From Lachnospiraceae bacterium (GTDB taxonomy: Bacteria > Bacillota > Clostridia > Lachnospirales > Lachnospiraceae), in NCBI GenBank assembly GCA_017521605.1, contig JAFXCD010000024.1, forward strand, positions 1-41,395: a stretch of DNA of 41,395 nucleotides. The letters are read 5' to 3'. Within the stretch, counting starts at the first letter, position 1. Each line of letters begins with the position of its first letter. Below are positions 1-6,940 of this stretch, piece by piece. The notes under the pieces were generated by a model. It was given only the letters and a program-made list of their open reading frames with translations, searched no databases and was not told where the DNA came from. The translations under genes and the position numbers were made by a program.

Positions 1-134
1 TAAATAACCCCTTCTAGGGGTGGCGAAGGCGGCAAAGGCGATAGGCTTGAACGAAGTGAAAGCCAGCGTCTTTAGGCGCTGGCCGGTAACAAAGGCTTAT
101 AGCCGCAGAGCAAACCACCCGTTAGACGGGTGGT
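1..134 (+). mobile_element. Right end of a probable IS200/IS605-type element with omega-RNA-like hairpins
   Basis: Four clear hairpins lie in 134 bases: ACCCC/GGGGT at 7-11/17-21, GCCAGCG/CGCTGGC at 62-68/77-83, GGCT/AGCC near 95-105, and ACCACCCG/CGGGTGGT at 114-121/127-134. GC content is well above the flanking DNA. A compact hairpin just inside the edge is typical of IS200/IS605 right ends, and in elements carrying tnpB this segment is also the scaffold of the omega RNA, the guide for the TnpB nuclease. No tnpB is visible because the window starts here; the TAA at 1-3 could be its stop. If the call is right, bases just after 134 would be the guide. The family assignment is inference from structure; a non-mobile structured RNA or a repeated intergenic element is the alternative. 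Confidence 0.5.
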
Positions 135-137
135 GCT

Positions 138-435
138 GATTGGGAAAAGTGCAGGAAAGTTATGTGGGGCATGGAGTTGTGAGAAAAACGCAATCGAGTT
201 TTAGGGAGAAAGGTTAGTTTGAGGAGAGATGCGGATTGAGAGTTCAGGGGTGTTAGTTATTTAATGAGTGTGTTATAATGTTAAAAGAATTTTTGATTTT
301 AGAAGAGGATACAAAAGTGCTTAAAATAGTTGCATTTAGGAATTGCTACGATTCGTAGCACCATTGTAAACAAGAGGTCCTTGTGGCTACAGGAGCATTC
401 TGGTAGTATTTACTGTGAGAAAAGGAGGAGATAGT
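138..435 (+). repeat. Dispersed promoter-leader repeat, copy 1
   Basis: This block aligns end to end with 13470-13771. From the TATAAT to the GCTAC at 386-390 the two copies are both 117 bases long, and I count 93 identical positions without a gap. It contains an extended -10 promoter and about 150 bases of untranslated leader running into the ribosome site of the next gene. In the leader, ACAAG/CTTGT (370-374/380-384) forms a hairpin inside an outer GTAGC/GCTAC pair (355-359/386-390). A second fold, GCTACG/CGTAGC at 345-359, would compete with the outer pair in this copy only. A shorter related piece is at 10828-10892. Confidence 0.8.
271..279 (+). promoter_or_regulatory. Extended -10 promoter for the XRE/M50 pair
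   Basis: TG at 271-272, one base, then a perfect TATAAT at 274-279. No good -35 box is visible at the usual distance, as is common for extended -10 promoters. The predicted transcription start near 286 gives a leader of about 150 bases. The same element sits at the same relative place in the second repeat copy (13604-13612). Confidence 0.75.
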
Positions 436-876
436 ATGACTTTAGGAGAAAGAATAAAAGAATTTCGTCATATGGAGGGATTGTCACAGGAGGGGCTGGC
501 AGAAAAGCTGAATGTATCCAGACAAGCAATAACCAAGTGGGAAAGTGATAATGGAGTGCCGGATGTAGATAATCTGATTGCGCTTAGTAGACTAATGGGT
601 ATTACTCTGGATGAGCTTGTATTAGGAGAGCAAAAAGATGTCGAAGTGATTAAAGAGGTAGCGATTAAGCAAAGAACCAATAATTGTAGGGTATACCTTA
701 TTGCTGTAGGTGGTTTTTCTTTTGCTGAAATTTGTTTGTTCATATCACTCATTTTAAATATTGCTAATGGTAATGATTTGGCCGCTATAGTTAATTTGAT
801 TAACATATTGGTTCTTTTGATTCCTATTACAATTCATCTGAAAAAGTATTTCGAAACAAAGGGACGGGGAGAGTAG
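436..876 (+). CDS. XRE-family regulator with two C-terminal membrane segments
   Basis: A 146-residue protein. Residues 6-60 are a Cro/CI-type helix-turn-helix with the usual pattern (LSQEGLAEKLNVSRQAITKWE). Residues about 85-110 and 115-134 are hydrophobic and would anchor the C-terminus in the membrane, so this is a DNA-binding protein tethered to the inner face. The ATG at 436 is preferred over an upstream in-frame start at 415 because AAAGGAGG at 421-428 is correctly spaced. The stop is only 7 bases before the next gene, which encodes a membrane HExxH protein, so the two are almost certainly co-transcribed. Inference: the partner may process or respond to this anchored regulator. Its target and signal are unknown. 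It is transcribed from the repeated leader block. Confidence 0.9.
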   Translation: MTLGERIKEFRHMEGLSQEGLAEKLNVSRQAITKWESDNGVPDVDNLIALSRLMGITLDELVLGEQKDVEVIKEVAIKQRTNNCRVYLIAVGGFSFAEICLFISLILNIANGNDLAAIVNLINILVLLIPITIHLKKYFETKGRGE

Positions 877-883
877 TGCAGAT

Positions 884-1420
884 ATGGGTCATAAAATGAA
901 AAAGTTAGTGACAATTGTTTTTGCAATTTTAGCGTCGGGAGTAGCTTATATCGTCTTGCACGAGTTGGGTCATATGATAATTATGCTTTCTGCCGGAGCA
1001 AAAATTACAGAGTTTAGTATATTAACAGCTCACGTTACAAGCGTGGGTGGAAGTTATAACAATCTGTCTGATTTGTGGCTCCATGTGAACGGAGTAGCAT
1101 TTCCGGTGATTGCTTTGATGATATATATGTTACTTTATAGCAAGAAAACAAAGAATATGTTTTATCGTATATTTTCCTTTGTATTTTCAGTTTGTACAAT
1201 AGGAACTATGGGAGCCTGGGTATTCATACCTTTCCTTTATGTGCAGGGAAATGCGCCAGTTGGTGATGATGTTACTGATTTTCTGTATAACTTTACACAT
1301 GATCATCATCCACTGCTTGTAAGTGGAGTTGCATTGTTCATTATGACTGTTGCTATAGCGATTATGATTAAAAAAGGAATTGTGAAGAACTATATTTTGG
1401 AAATCAGGAGTGAAGTATGA
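884..1420 (+). CDS. Membrane HExxH protein, M50 (site-2 protease)-like
   Basis: A 178-residue integral membrane protein with about four hydrophobic helices. HELGH at residues 26-30 lies inside the first helix, the layout of M50/site-2-type intramembrane zinc metalloproteases, and an NGVAFP segment near residues 69-74 resembles the second M50 motif region. The protein is shorter than classical S2P enzymes and has no PDZ domain. A second ATG at 896 (MKKLVT) is an alternative start. It directly follows a membrane-anchored XRE regulator, which suggests a regulator/protease pair. Known for the family: M50 proteases cleave membrane-bound transcription factors or anti-sigma factors. That this one cleaves its neighbour is inference. 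The gene ends inside its own terminator. Confidence 0.75.
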   Translation: MGHKMKKLVTIVFAILASGVAYIVLHELGHMIIMLSAGAKITEFSILTAHVTSVGGSYNNLSDLWLHVNGVAFPVIALMIYMLLYSKKTKNMFYRIFSFVFSVCTIGTMGAWVFIPFLYVQGNAPVGDDVTDFLYNFTHDHHPLLVSGVALFIMTVAIAIMIKKGIVKNYILEIRSEV

Positions 1421-1440
1421 AAGGTACTTCACTCTTTTTT
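1408..1440 (+). terminator. Rho-independent terminator overlapping the end of the M50-like gene
   Basis: A perfect 10-bp stem GAGTGAAGTA/TACTTCACTC (1408-1417 and 1425-1434) with a 7-base loop, followed by TTTTTT at 1435-1440. The left arm encodes the last residues of the gene and the stop codon is in the loop. Confidence 0.95.
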
Positions 1441-1479
1441 AAGAAAGGTATTCAAATGAAAAATAGCATAAGGATTTAA

Positions 1480-1574
1480 GAGATAAATAGGATAGTTTTT
1501 ATCTCTAAATGAGAGAATAATTGATGGAATTATCTTCATCATTCTTGTTGATATCTGCATCATTATGGTATAAA
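1480..1574 (+). promoter_or_regulatory. Promoter and inverted repeat upstream of the Fic gene
   Basis: GAGATAAA (1480-1487) and TTTATCTC (1498-1505) form an 8-bp inverted repeat with a 10-base spacer, a possible operator. A promoter follows: TTGATA at 1548-1553, 15 bases, then TATAAA at 1569-1574 with an upstream TG (1566-1567). The short spacer is compensated by the extended -10. Confidence 0.55.
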
Positions 1575-1609
1575 ATGAAGGAGATAAATTTTAAATGAAG
1601 GAGATTTGG

Positions 1610-2656
1610 ATGAAAAAATTTGATTATACAAAGATTCCGGAAAAACTGTTAACACCTGAAATTGTTCAAATGCTGGGATGTATTCATGAACATAAAGGAA
1701 AGCAAGAATTATTTGTGGAAGCTAATATAGATGAATTAAGAACACTTCTTGAGGTTGCGTTGATTCAGAGTACAGGTGCATCAAATCGAATTGAGGGTAT
1801 CTTTACGAGTGATAAGCGCTTGGAAGAATTGGTAAAAGAGAAGGCCGAACCTAAAAATCGTTCGGAACAGGAGATTTCCGGTTATCGTGAAGTGTTGGCC
1901 AATATCCATGAGAGTTACGATTTTATTAATCCTAGGCCTAATATTATTCTACAGCTCCATAGAGATTTATATTCATTTTCTCAGAGGGGAGTTGGCGGAA
2001 ACTATAAAAACTCGGATAATGTAATTGCAGAAACGGATGCACAAGGGAAGCAAAAAGTTCGTTTTGTACCAGTACCGGCTTTTCAAACGTCAGAAGCAAT
2101 GGAAAAGCTTTGTACATGCTTATGTGAAGCTTGGGAAGAGAATAAAATTGATAAATTAATTCTAATTCCAATGTTTATTTTGGATTTTCTTTGTATTCAT
2201 CCGTTTGATGATGGTAATGGACGTATGAGTCGTCTTTTGACATTGTTACTGTTTTATAGAGCCGGATATATCGTGGGAAAGTATGTGAGTATGGAAATGC
2301 TCATAGAAAAAACGAAAGAAACATATTATGAAGCCTTGGAAAGCAGTTCGAGTGGATGGCATGAAGACGAGAATACGTATGAGCCATTTGTAAAGTATTA
2401 CCTCGGAATAGTTATTAAAGCTTACAGTGAATTTGAGAGCCGAGTAGAGCATTTAAGACATAAAGGTCTTTCAAAACCCGATAGAATCAAAGCTCTTATT
2501 GAAAGAAGAGTAGGAAAGATTTCTAAGAAGGAAATTATGGAACTTTGCCCGGATATCAGCAAAGTGACAGTAGAGAGAACATTGACTGAATTAGTGAAGA
2601 ACGGATATATAGCAAAGGTCGGTGCGGGTCCGGCTACAGCCTATGTGAAGGTATAA
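1610..2656 (+). CDS. Fic-domain AMP-transferase, autoinhibited class with C-terminal winged helix
   Basis: A 348-residue Fic protein; such enzymes usually transfer AMP from ATP to hydroxyl side chains of target proteins. The catalytic motif HPFDDGNGRMSR starts near residue 197 with the catalytic His first. An upstream SNRIEG near residue 58 fits the inhibitory helix motif (S/T)xxxE(G/N), whose Glu blocks ATP binding in the resting enzyme; because it lies in the same chain, before the Fic core, this is the class II arrangement. The last 60 residues look like a winged-helix domain, common in stand-alone bacterial Fic proteins. Two ATGs, 1595 and 1610, each follow an AAGGAG; 1610 has the better 6-base spacing, while 1595 would add five residues. 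No antitoxin-like partner gene is adjacent. The target is unknown. Confidence 0.9.
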   Translation: MKKFDYTKIPEKLLTPEIVQMLGCIHEHKGKQELFVEANIDELRTLLEVALIQSTGASNRIEGIFTSDKRLEELVKEKAEPKNRSEQEISGYREVLANIHESYDFINPRPNIILQLHRDLYSFSQRGVGGNYKNSDNVIAETDAQGKQKVRFVPVPAFQTSEAMEKLCTCLCEAWEENKIDKLILIPMFILDFLCIHPFDDGNGRMSRLLTLLLFYRAGYIVGKYVSMEMLIEKTKETYYEALESSSSGWHEDENTYEPFVKYYLGIVIKAYSEFESRVEHLRHKGLSKPDRIKALIERRVGKISKKEIMELCPDISKVTVERTLTELVKNGYIAKVGAGPATAYVKV

Positions 2657-2679
2657 GACTCGGAAAAACTGTTGCTTTA

Positions 2680-2804
2680 GTCCATTTCCCAAGTCCTGCC
2701 TTGCCAAGTTCTACACGCATTTCCCCGAGAAAAGAGGTGTCTTGCATCCGAGATAGCTCCCCCTAATAGCGAGTGCAACACAGGCAGCGTTGAATAATAA
2801 GTAA
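2680..2804 (+). repeat. Dispersed 125-bp repeat A, copy 1
   Basis: Aligns without gaps to 8803-8926; by hand count about 90 of 124 positions agree. Both copies end in TTGAATAATAA and are followed within 10-25 bases by a strong terminator hairpin. Both also share a short reading frame ending in LHPR and a TAG stop (2752-2754 here, 8875-8877 in copy 2), so it may be the 3' end of a lost gene plus its untranslated tail. Not recognised. With the terminator below it accounts for most of the gene-free stretch 2657-2971. Confidence 0.65.
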
Positions 2805-2814
2805 AATAAGGATT

Positions 2815-2853
2815 CTCCTCCTCAAACCGTAACGGTTTGGGGAGGAGTTTTTT
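2815..2853 (+). terminator. Rho-independent terminator with the CGTAACGG loop
   Basis: A long stem CTCCTCCTCAAACCGT/ACGGTTTGGGGAGGAG (one G-T wobble) followed by TTTTTT at 2848-2853. Its tip shares CGTAACGGTT or close variants with the hairpins at 10783 and 13433. It lies 160 bases after the Fic gene with repeat A between. Confidence 0.9.
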
Positions 2854-2971
2854 AGTTGGAAAAAGCAGGGAATATGTATTAATTTCAAGCTGTGTCAATA
2901 ATTAATTTGATACAACTCTCTTTATATGATATTGTAGTGTCATAAATAAAATGAGACACTGGATAACTATT

Positions 2972-3262
2972 ATGATAAAAACATTAGACGAAGCATTATA
3001 ATACGTAGCAGAATTGGAAGCAGAGAATAGAATATTGCTTGAAGAGGTGGAGCGTTATAGGTCTAGAAATCGTGCCGGTCGCAAGAAGCATGATGAGACA
3101 TGGACTGCATCATACAATGACTTTGCCGCGAAGTACGAAAAGGGTATGACCATTATGGAGATTGTAGCCCAAGGTGGAATTGGCCAAAGAACAGCATGCC
3201 GATATAAAGCGTATCATGACGAAATACGGAAGATAGGAGGGGAAGGCAGTGCAAAAGAATGA
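2972..3262 (+). pseudogene. Small HTH protein with a premature stop at codon 10
   Basis: Reading from the ATG at 2972 gives MIKTLDEAL, then TAA at 2999-3001, then an uninterrupted 87 codons (YVAELEAENRILLEEV onward) in the same frame. A single base change would restore a 96-residue protein with an N-terminal coiled coil and a helix-turn-helix-like tail (KGMTIMEIVAQGGIGQRTACRYK). Reinitiation at the ATG at 3014 would give 82 residues, so residual function is possible. The 3' end overlaps the start of the RhuM-like wreck by 14 bases, showing they were once an operon. An AGTGTC/GACACT pair (2936-2941/2955-2960) upstream may be an operator. Confidence 0.65.
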
Positions 3263-4095
3263 AATTATATTGTTTGAGACTGCAGATAAATCAATAACCA
3301 TTCAAGTAAATGTTGGACAGGAAACGGTTTGGTTAAATAGAAATCAGATGGCTGAACTCTTTGACAGGGATGTAAAGACCATCGGAAAACATGTGAGGGC
3401 TGCATTATAGGAAGAACTTGATGAGTCAACTGTCGCAAATTTTGCGACAGTTCAAAAAGAAGGTAATCGAACCATAGAGAGAAATATAGAATATTATAAT
3501 CTTGATATGATATCTCCATTGGTTATCGTGTAAAATCCAAACGGGGAGTGGAATTCCGGCGTTGGGCAAACTCTGTATTAAAGCAGTACATACTTCAAGG
3601 ATACGCTGTAAACAATAATCGTATTGCACAGTTGAACGAGGTAATACAAATTATGAAGCGTACAGAAAATGCTTTAGACAGCAGGGTAATGCATCAACTT
3701 ATAAGATATCAAATGAAGAATGTAAAGAAGTGATTGCCCAAATGCGGTTTGGAGCTGAATCCGACTTGTTTGGCAAGGAAAAGGATGATTCTTTTCGGGG
3801 AAGTATTGGTAATATATATCAATCCTTTGATGGACAAGAGTTTTACCCTACATTAGAGGAAAAAGCGGCACACTTACTCTACTTTGTAACGAAGAATCAT
3901 AGTTTCTATGATGGAAATAAACGCATTGCGGCTACGATGTTTCTTTATTTCTTAGATAAGAATGGTGTGTTATTCATGGATACCCAAAAGCTTATTGATG
4001 ATTATACATTGGTAGCGCTCACGATTATGATTGCAGAATCCAGACCGGATGAAATGGAAATGATGATTACGGTTATTATGAATTGTTTAAAGTAA
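3249..4095 (+). pseudogene. Broken RhuM-family protein with C-terminal Fic/Doc domain
   Basis: The GTG at 3249, with GGAGGGGAAGG in front, opens a RhuM-type N-terminus (VWLNRNQMAELFDRDVKTIGKH). Three lesions follow. There is an in-frame TAG at 3408-3410. A one-base loss near 3512-3516 shifts the frame of the conserved IGYRVKSKRGVEFRRWA block. A junction near 3680-3690 passes from ALDS straight to QGNASTYKI and lacks the linker normally found there. The C-terminal part is open from the last junction to 4095 and carries the Doc/Fic motif HSFYDGNKRIAA. RhuM-Doc fusions are known accessory proteins linked to toxin-antitoxin-like islands. The C-terminal fragment (GTG at 3730, 121 residues) could still be made but lacks a ribosome site. 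Confidence 0.85.
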
Positions 4096-4116
4096 TCAAT
4101 GTGAGCAGTGGATTTG

Positions 4117-4125
4117 TGTTATAAT
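4117..4125 (+). promoter_or_regulatory. Extended -10 promoter of glycerate kinase
   Basis: TG at 4117-4118 and perfect TATAAT at 4120-4125, in the recurrent local context TGTGTTATAATG. The -35 region is poor. The leader to the ATG at 4193 is about 60 bases. Confidence 0.7.
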
Positions 4126-4192
4126 GAAAATAGTTAAATTTGATTAAATAGCTGATAGCATCAATCATGTGAAAAGAGGAGATAGTTAGCAG

Positions 4193-5338
4193 ATGAATGT
4201 TGTAGTAGCGATGGATTCTTTCAAAGGCAGTCTATCCAGTCTGGAGGCAGGTAATGGGGTGAAGGAAGGGATATTAAAGGCAATGCCGGGTGCCAATGTG
4301 AGCGTGTATCCCCTGGCTGACGGTGGTGAGGGTACCGTGGAGGCGCTGGTTCTGGGACTGAATGGTAAGTTGGAAAAAGTGATGGTTACCGGCCCTTTAG
4401 GTGAACCGGTAGAGTGTACATACGGGATATTAGAATCTACAGGAACTGCTGTCATTGAAATGTCCCAAGCGGCAGGAATAACACTGGTTCCTGAGCAGGA
4501 TCGTAATCCGCTAAATACAACTACATATGGCGTCGGCGAAGTAATAAAAGATGCAATCAGAAAAGAGTGCCGACATTTTATCGTGGGTATTGGCGGCAGT
4601 GCCACCAACGATGGTGGTATTGGTATGCTTCAAGCATTGGGTTATGGTATGCTTGATTGTGATGGCATGCAGGTTGCTTACGGAGCAAAAGGATTGGAGC
4701 AATTGGTAACCATTCATGATGATGATGTGATTCCGGAATTAAAAGAGTGCGATTTCCGTATAGCGTGTGATGTGGTGAATCCTTTATGTGGAGAAAAGGG
4801 TTGTAGTACTATTTTCGGACCCCAAAAAGGAGCTACTCCAACTATGATTGCACAGATGGATCAGTGGCTTGAAGCTTACGCAGCCTTGACTGCTGCAAAA
4901 TATAAAAATGTAGACGTAAGCTTTCCGGGAACCGGAGCGGCAGGTGGTATGGGGTTTGCTTTCTTGGCCTATACGAATGCGGTGCTGGAATCCGGTATAA
5001 AAATTGTACTTGATGAGACCAAATTAGAAGAACATATTTTGAATGCAGATATGGTGGTTACCGGAGAAGGAAGGCTGGATGGACAAACTATTTTTGGTAA
5101 AGCGCCGATTGGAGTGGCTGAACTCGCAAAAAAGTATGGTAAAAGAGTTTTGGCATTTGCAGGAAGTGTAACCGAAGACGCAATAGAGTGTAATGCTCAT
5201 GGTGTAGATGCTTTCTTTCCGGTTCTCCAAAATGTTTGTACATTACAGGAAGCTATGGATAGTGATAATGCAAAGAAAAATATAATTTCTACCGTAGAGC
5301 AGGTCTTTCGTTTGATTGATTTTATGGGAAACAAATAA
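4193..5338 (+). CDS. glxK: Glycerate kinase, GlxK/GarK family
   Basis: A 381-residue protein matching the glycerate 2-kinase family in length and motifs. It opens with VVVAMDSFKGSLSS, then has YPLADGGEGT near residues 40-50, the VGIGGSATNDGGIGMLQALG block around residue 130, and VVTGEGRLDGQT near residue 290. The enzyme phosphorylates D-glycerate with ATP and feeds lower glycolysis; it is cytoplasmic. It is transcribed alone from its own extended -10 promoter, with GAGGAGAT about 10 bases before the ATG. No glycolate or tartronate pathway neighbours are seen, so the glycerate source is not evident. It separates the Fic island from the following XRE gene. Codon use is like the conserved genes further downstream. 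Confidence 0.95.
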   Translation: MNVVVAMDSFKGSLSSLEAGNGVKEGILKAMPGANVSVYPLADGGEGTVEALVLGLNGKLEKVMVTGPLGEPVECTYGILESTGTAVIEMSQAAGITLVPEQDRNPLNTTTYGVGEVIKDAIRKECRHFIVGIGGSATNDGGIGMLQALGYGMLDCDGMQVAYGAKGLEQLVTIHDDDVIPELKECDFRIACDVVNPLCGEKGCSTIFGPQKGATPTMIAQMDQWLEAYAALTAAKYKNVDVSFPGTGAAGGMGFAFLAYTNAVLESGIKIVLDETKLEEHILNADMVVTGEGRLDGQTIFGKAPIGVAELAKKYGKRVLAFAGSVTEDAIECNAHGVDAFFPVLQNVCTLQEAMDSDNAKKNIISTVEQVFRLIDFMGNK

Positions 5339-5382
5339 AGCAAGGGAACCGGGAGGGTGACTAAGGCATTTTTTTATTACAA

Positions 5383-5409
5383 ATTGCGTAACGCAATGTC
5401 CTGTTGCGT
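5383..5409 (+). promoter_or_regulatory. Palindromic operator upstream of the XRE gene
   Basis: ATTGCGT-A-ACGCAAT is a perfect 15-bp palindrome (5383-5397). A third half-site TTGCGT follows at 5404-5409, in direct orientation to the left arm and 20 bp away. The position 100 bases before an XRE regulator suggests autoregulation; that link is inference. Confidence 0.55.
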
Positions 5410-5504
5410 GATTTTTAGGCGGAAATGGCATATATTTTGTGTATGAGGTGGCGGTGAGATAATTTGTTTTGCCCACTGAAAAATATTTTCGGGAGGAAAA
5501 GTAT

Positions 5505-5888
5505 ATGAGCAATATTGGCAAGAACATTAGTAAGTTGAGAAAAGAGCAGGAAATGACACAGGACCAGTTGGCAGAAAGATTGCATGTGACAAGGCAGGCT
5601 GTATCGAATTGGGAGAACGGAAAGACACAACCCGATGTGGAGACTTTAGGTCAGCTGGCAGAATGTTTTGGAGTATCTGTAGAGATGCTGATTTATGGCA
5701 GGACTGAAGCACAGAATAATAATATTGTAATAGAAAAGACCGTTAAGAAGGGCATTGATGAATCTGTTGCCGTGGGAATTGCACTGGCAGTAGTGATTTC
5801 TTACACAAAATGGCAGTCCATCGGCTGGGCGATCTTCCATGGATTATTGAATTGGGTATATGTTATTTATTATGCAATTAAGTACTAA
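5505..5888 (+). CDS. XRE-family regulator with a C-terminal membrane tail
   Basis: A 127-residue protein. Residues about 5-60 form a Cro/CI-type helix-turn-helix (MTQDQLAERLHVTRQAVSNWE). The C-terminal half contains a weakly hydrophobic stretch (ESVAVGIALAVVISY) and a terminal segment rich in aromatic residues (GWAIFHGLLNWVYVIYYAIKY) that would insert in or lie on the membrane. This layout recurs in many clostridial XRE proteins and parallels the regulator at 436. The ATG at 5505 is chosen over an in-frame start at 5469 because GGGAGG at 5491-5496 is well placed. The gene stands alone, preceded by a palindromic operator that may be its own binding site. The signal is unknown. Confidence 0.9.
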   Translation: MSNIGKNISKLRKEQEMTQDQLAERLHVTRQAVSNWENGKTQPDVETLGQLAECFGVSVEMLIYGRTEAQNNNIVIEKTVKKGIDESVAVGIALAVVISYTKWQSIGWAIFHGLLNWVYVIYYAIKY

Positions 5889-5965
5889 ATTTTTAAGAAC
5901 TTGACCTTGTGATACGTATTTAGGTGTTAGGGGGAGAATGTTAGTTGTTGTATTTGTATGTTATG

Positions 5966-6100
5966 ATGAAAGTAAACTTTTATGTTGCAGACAGTGGAGC
6001 TTATATAGGGATAATAAGCGAAAATGTAAAGTCTGTGTTACAAGACTTTGAAAAAAAGCACATCTTAGTTGGTTTTGATGTAATGTGCTATGTGTCATAA
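5966..6100 (+). CDS. Possible 44-residue small ORF
   Basis: An open frame, MKVNFYVADSGAYIG through to VMCYVS, of 44 codons lies in the otherwise empty gap between two XRE genes. It has sensible composition, but no ribosome-binding site and its ATG overlaps a candidate -10 (TATGAT at 5962-5967, with TG at 5959-5960). Its end overlaps another extended -10 candidate (CATAAT 6096-6101) for the next gene. It may be a relic or chance. Not recognised. Confidence 0.25.
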   Translation: MKVNFYVADSGAYIGIISENVKSVLQDFEKKHILVGFDVMCYVS

Positions 6101-6167
6101 TGGTAATATCTTAATTATCTATTGGCCGATAGAACAAATGTGAAAAAATTTGATTGGAGAAGTACTT

Positions 6168-6905
6168 ATGAGTTTAGGAACTAACATACAATATTTACGC
6201 AAATTAAACAAACTAACACAGGAACAATTTGCTGAGAGGATGAGCATTACAAGACAAACTGTTTCAAGATGGGAAGCAGATGAGGTAACGCCGGAGCTTA
6301 ACAAACTTGTTGAGATGTGTTCCATGTTTTCCTGTAAATTAGATGAACTGGTTAGAGAAAATATGTCTGCCAAGGAGGAAATCTATTCTGAAGTGGAGAT
6401 TAGAAAAGTGCCTGCTTTCAAAATGGCAAGATACGTAATGATTTCACCTAATCCGGAATCGGATGTGCTGAATTATATGAAGAATTGGGGCAAGATGAGT
6501 GGACTGGTTGCTTCAGATCCAAACGCAAAACTTATTGGATGGGATTTCCCTTTTGTGTCTCAGGAATTACATACCAGATTTGGTCTTCATGGATATGTTG
6601 CTGCGTATGTACTTCCGGAAGGATTTCAGACGAACTGTCCGGGCGTGGAATATACTCAAAATAGAGAGGCAGAGTATGCAGTTATTACAGTAACAGAACC
6701 TTCCGTACAGCCTTTTGAGAGAATACCAACAGGATATAAATATATCATGGAATTTTTACAGGCTAACAATTTTAAAGATAAATTATGCGATGATATCATT
6801 AGTTGTTTCGAGCATGAATATGAAAAAGATGGTGTAGGTTATATGGATATCTATGTGCATGCTGCCAGTGTTACTAAAGTTGATGCATATTCTACGTTTC
6901 ATTAA
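6168..6905 (+). CDS. XRE-family regulator with GyrI-like effector-binding domain
   Basis: A 245-residue one-component regulator. Residues 5-60 are an XRE helix-turn-helix (LTQEQFAERMSITRQTVSRWE). Residues about 80-240 look like the GyrI/AraC effector-binding fold that binds small amphipathic ligands, with the EYAVITVTEPSVQPFERIP strand-and-turn region typical of it. Most such sensors use an AraC or MerR head; an XRE head is less common. The ATG at 6168 has GGAG at 6153-6156; an upstream TTG at 6150 is less likely. It is followed 35 bases later by a frameshifted C39-like protease gene with its own ribosome site, possibly in one transcript. It belongs to a local group of five genes with this sensor fold between 6 and 13.4 kb. 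Confidence 0.85.
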   Translation: MSLGTNIQYLRKLNKLTQEQFAERMSITRQTVSRWEADEVTPELNKLVEMCSMFSCKLDELVRENMSAKEEIYSEVEIRKVPAFKMARYVMISPNPESDVLNYMKNWGKMSGLVASDPNAKLIGWDFPFVSQELHTRFGLHGYVAAYVLPEGFQTNCPGVEYTQNREAEYAVITVTEPSVQPFERIPTGYKYIMEFLQANNFKDKLCDDIISCFEHEYEKDGVGYMDIYVHAASVTKVDAYSTFH

Positions 6906-6940
6906 TGTATGCTTAAATGAAATAAGAGGATGATTGTACA

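Noticed and set aside
2677-2898. A 73-codon - strand frame in the gap after the Fic gene
   Set aside because: It runs antisense through repeat A and the terminator hairpin and has no ribosome site; the repeat explains the conservation.
4186-4608. A 140-codon - strand open frame
   Set aside because: Antisense shadow of the glycerate kinase; Ser/Pro-rich and without family features.
436-5888. Prophage or integrative element covering the first 6 kb
   Set aside because: No integrase, attachment-site repeats, or structural or replication genes; glycerate kinase in the middle is a normal chromosomal gene.
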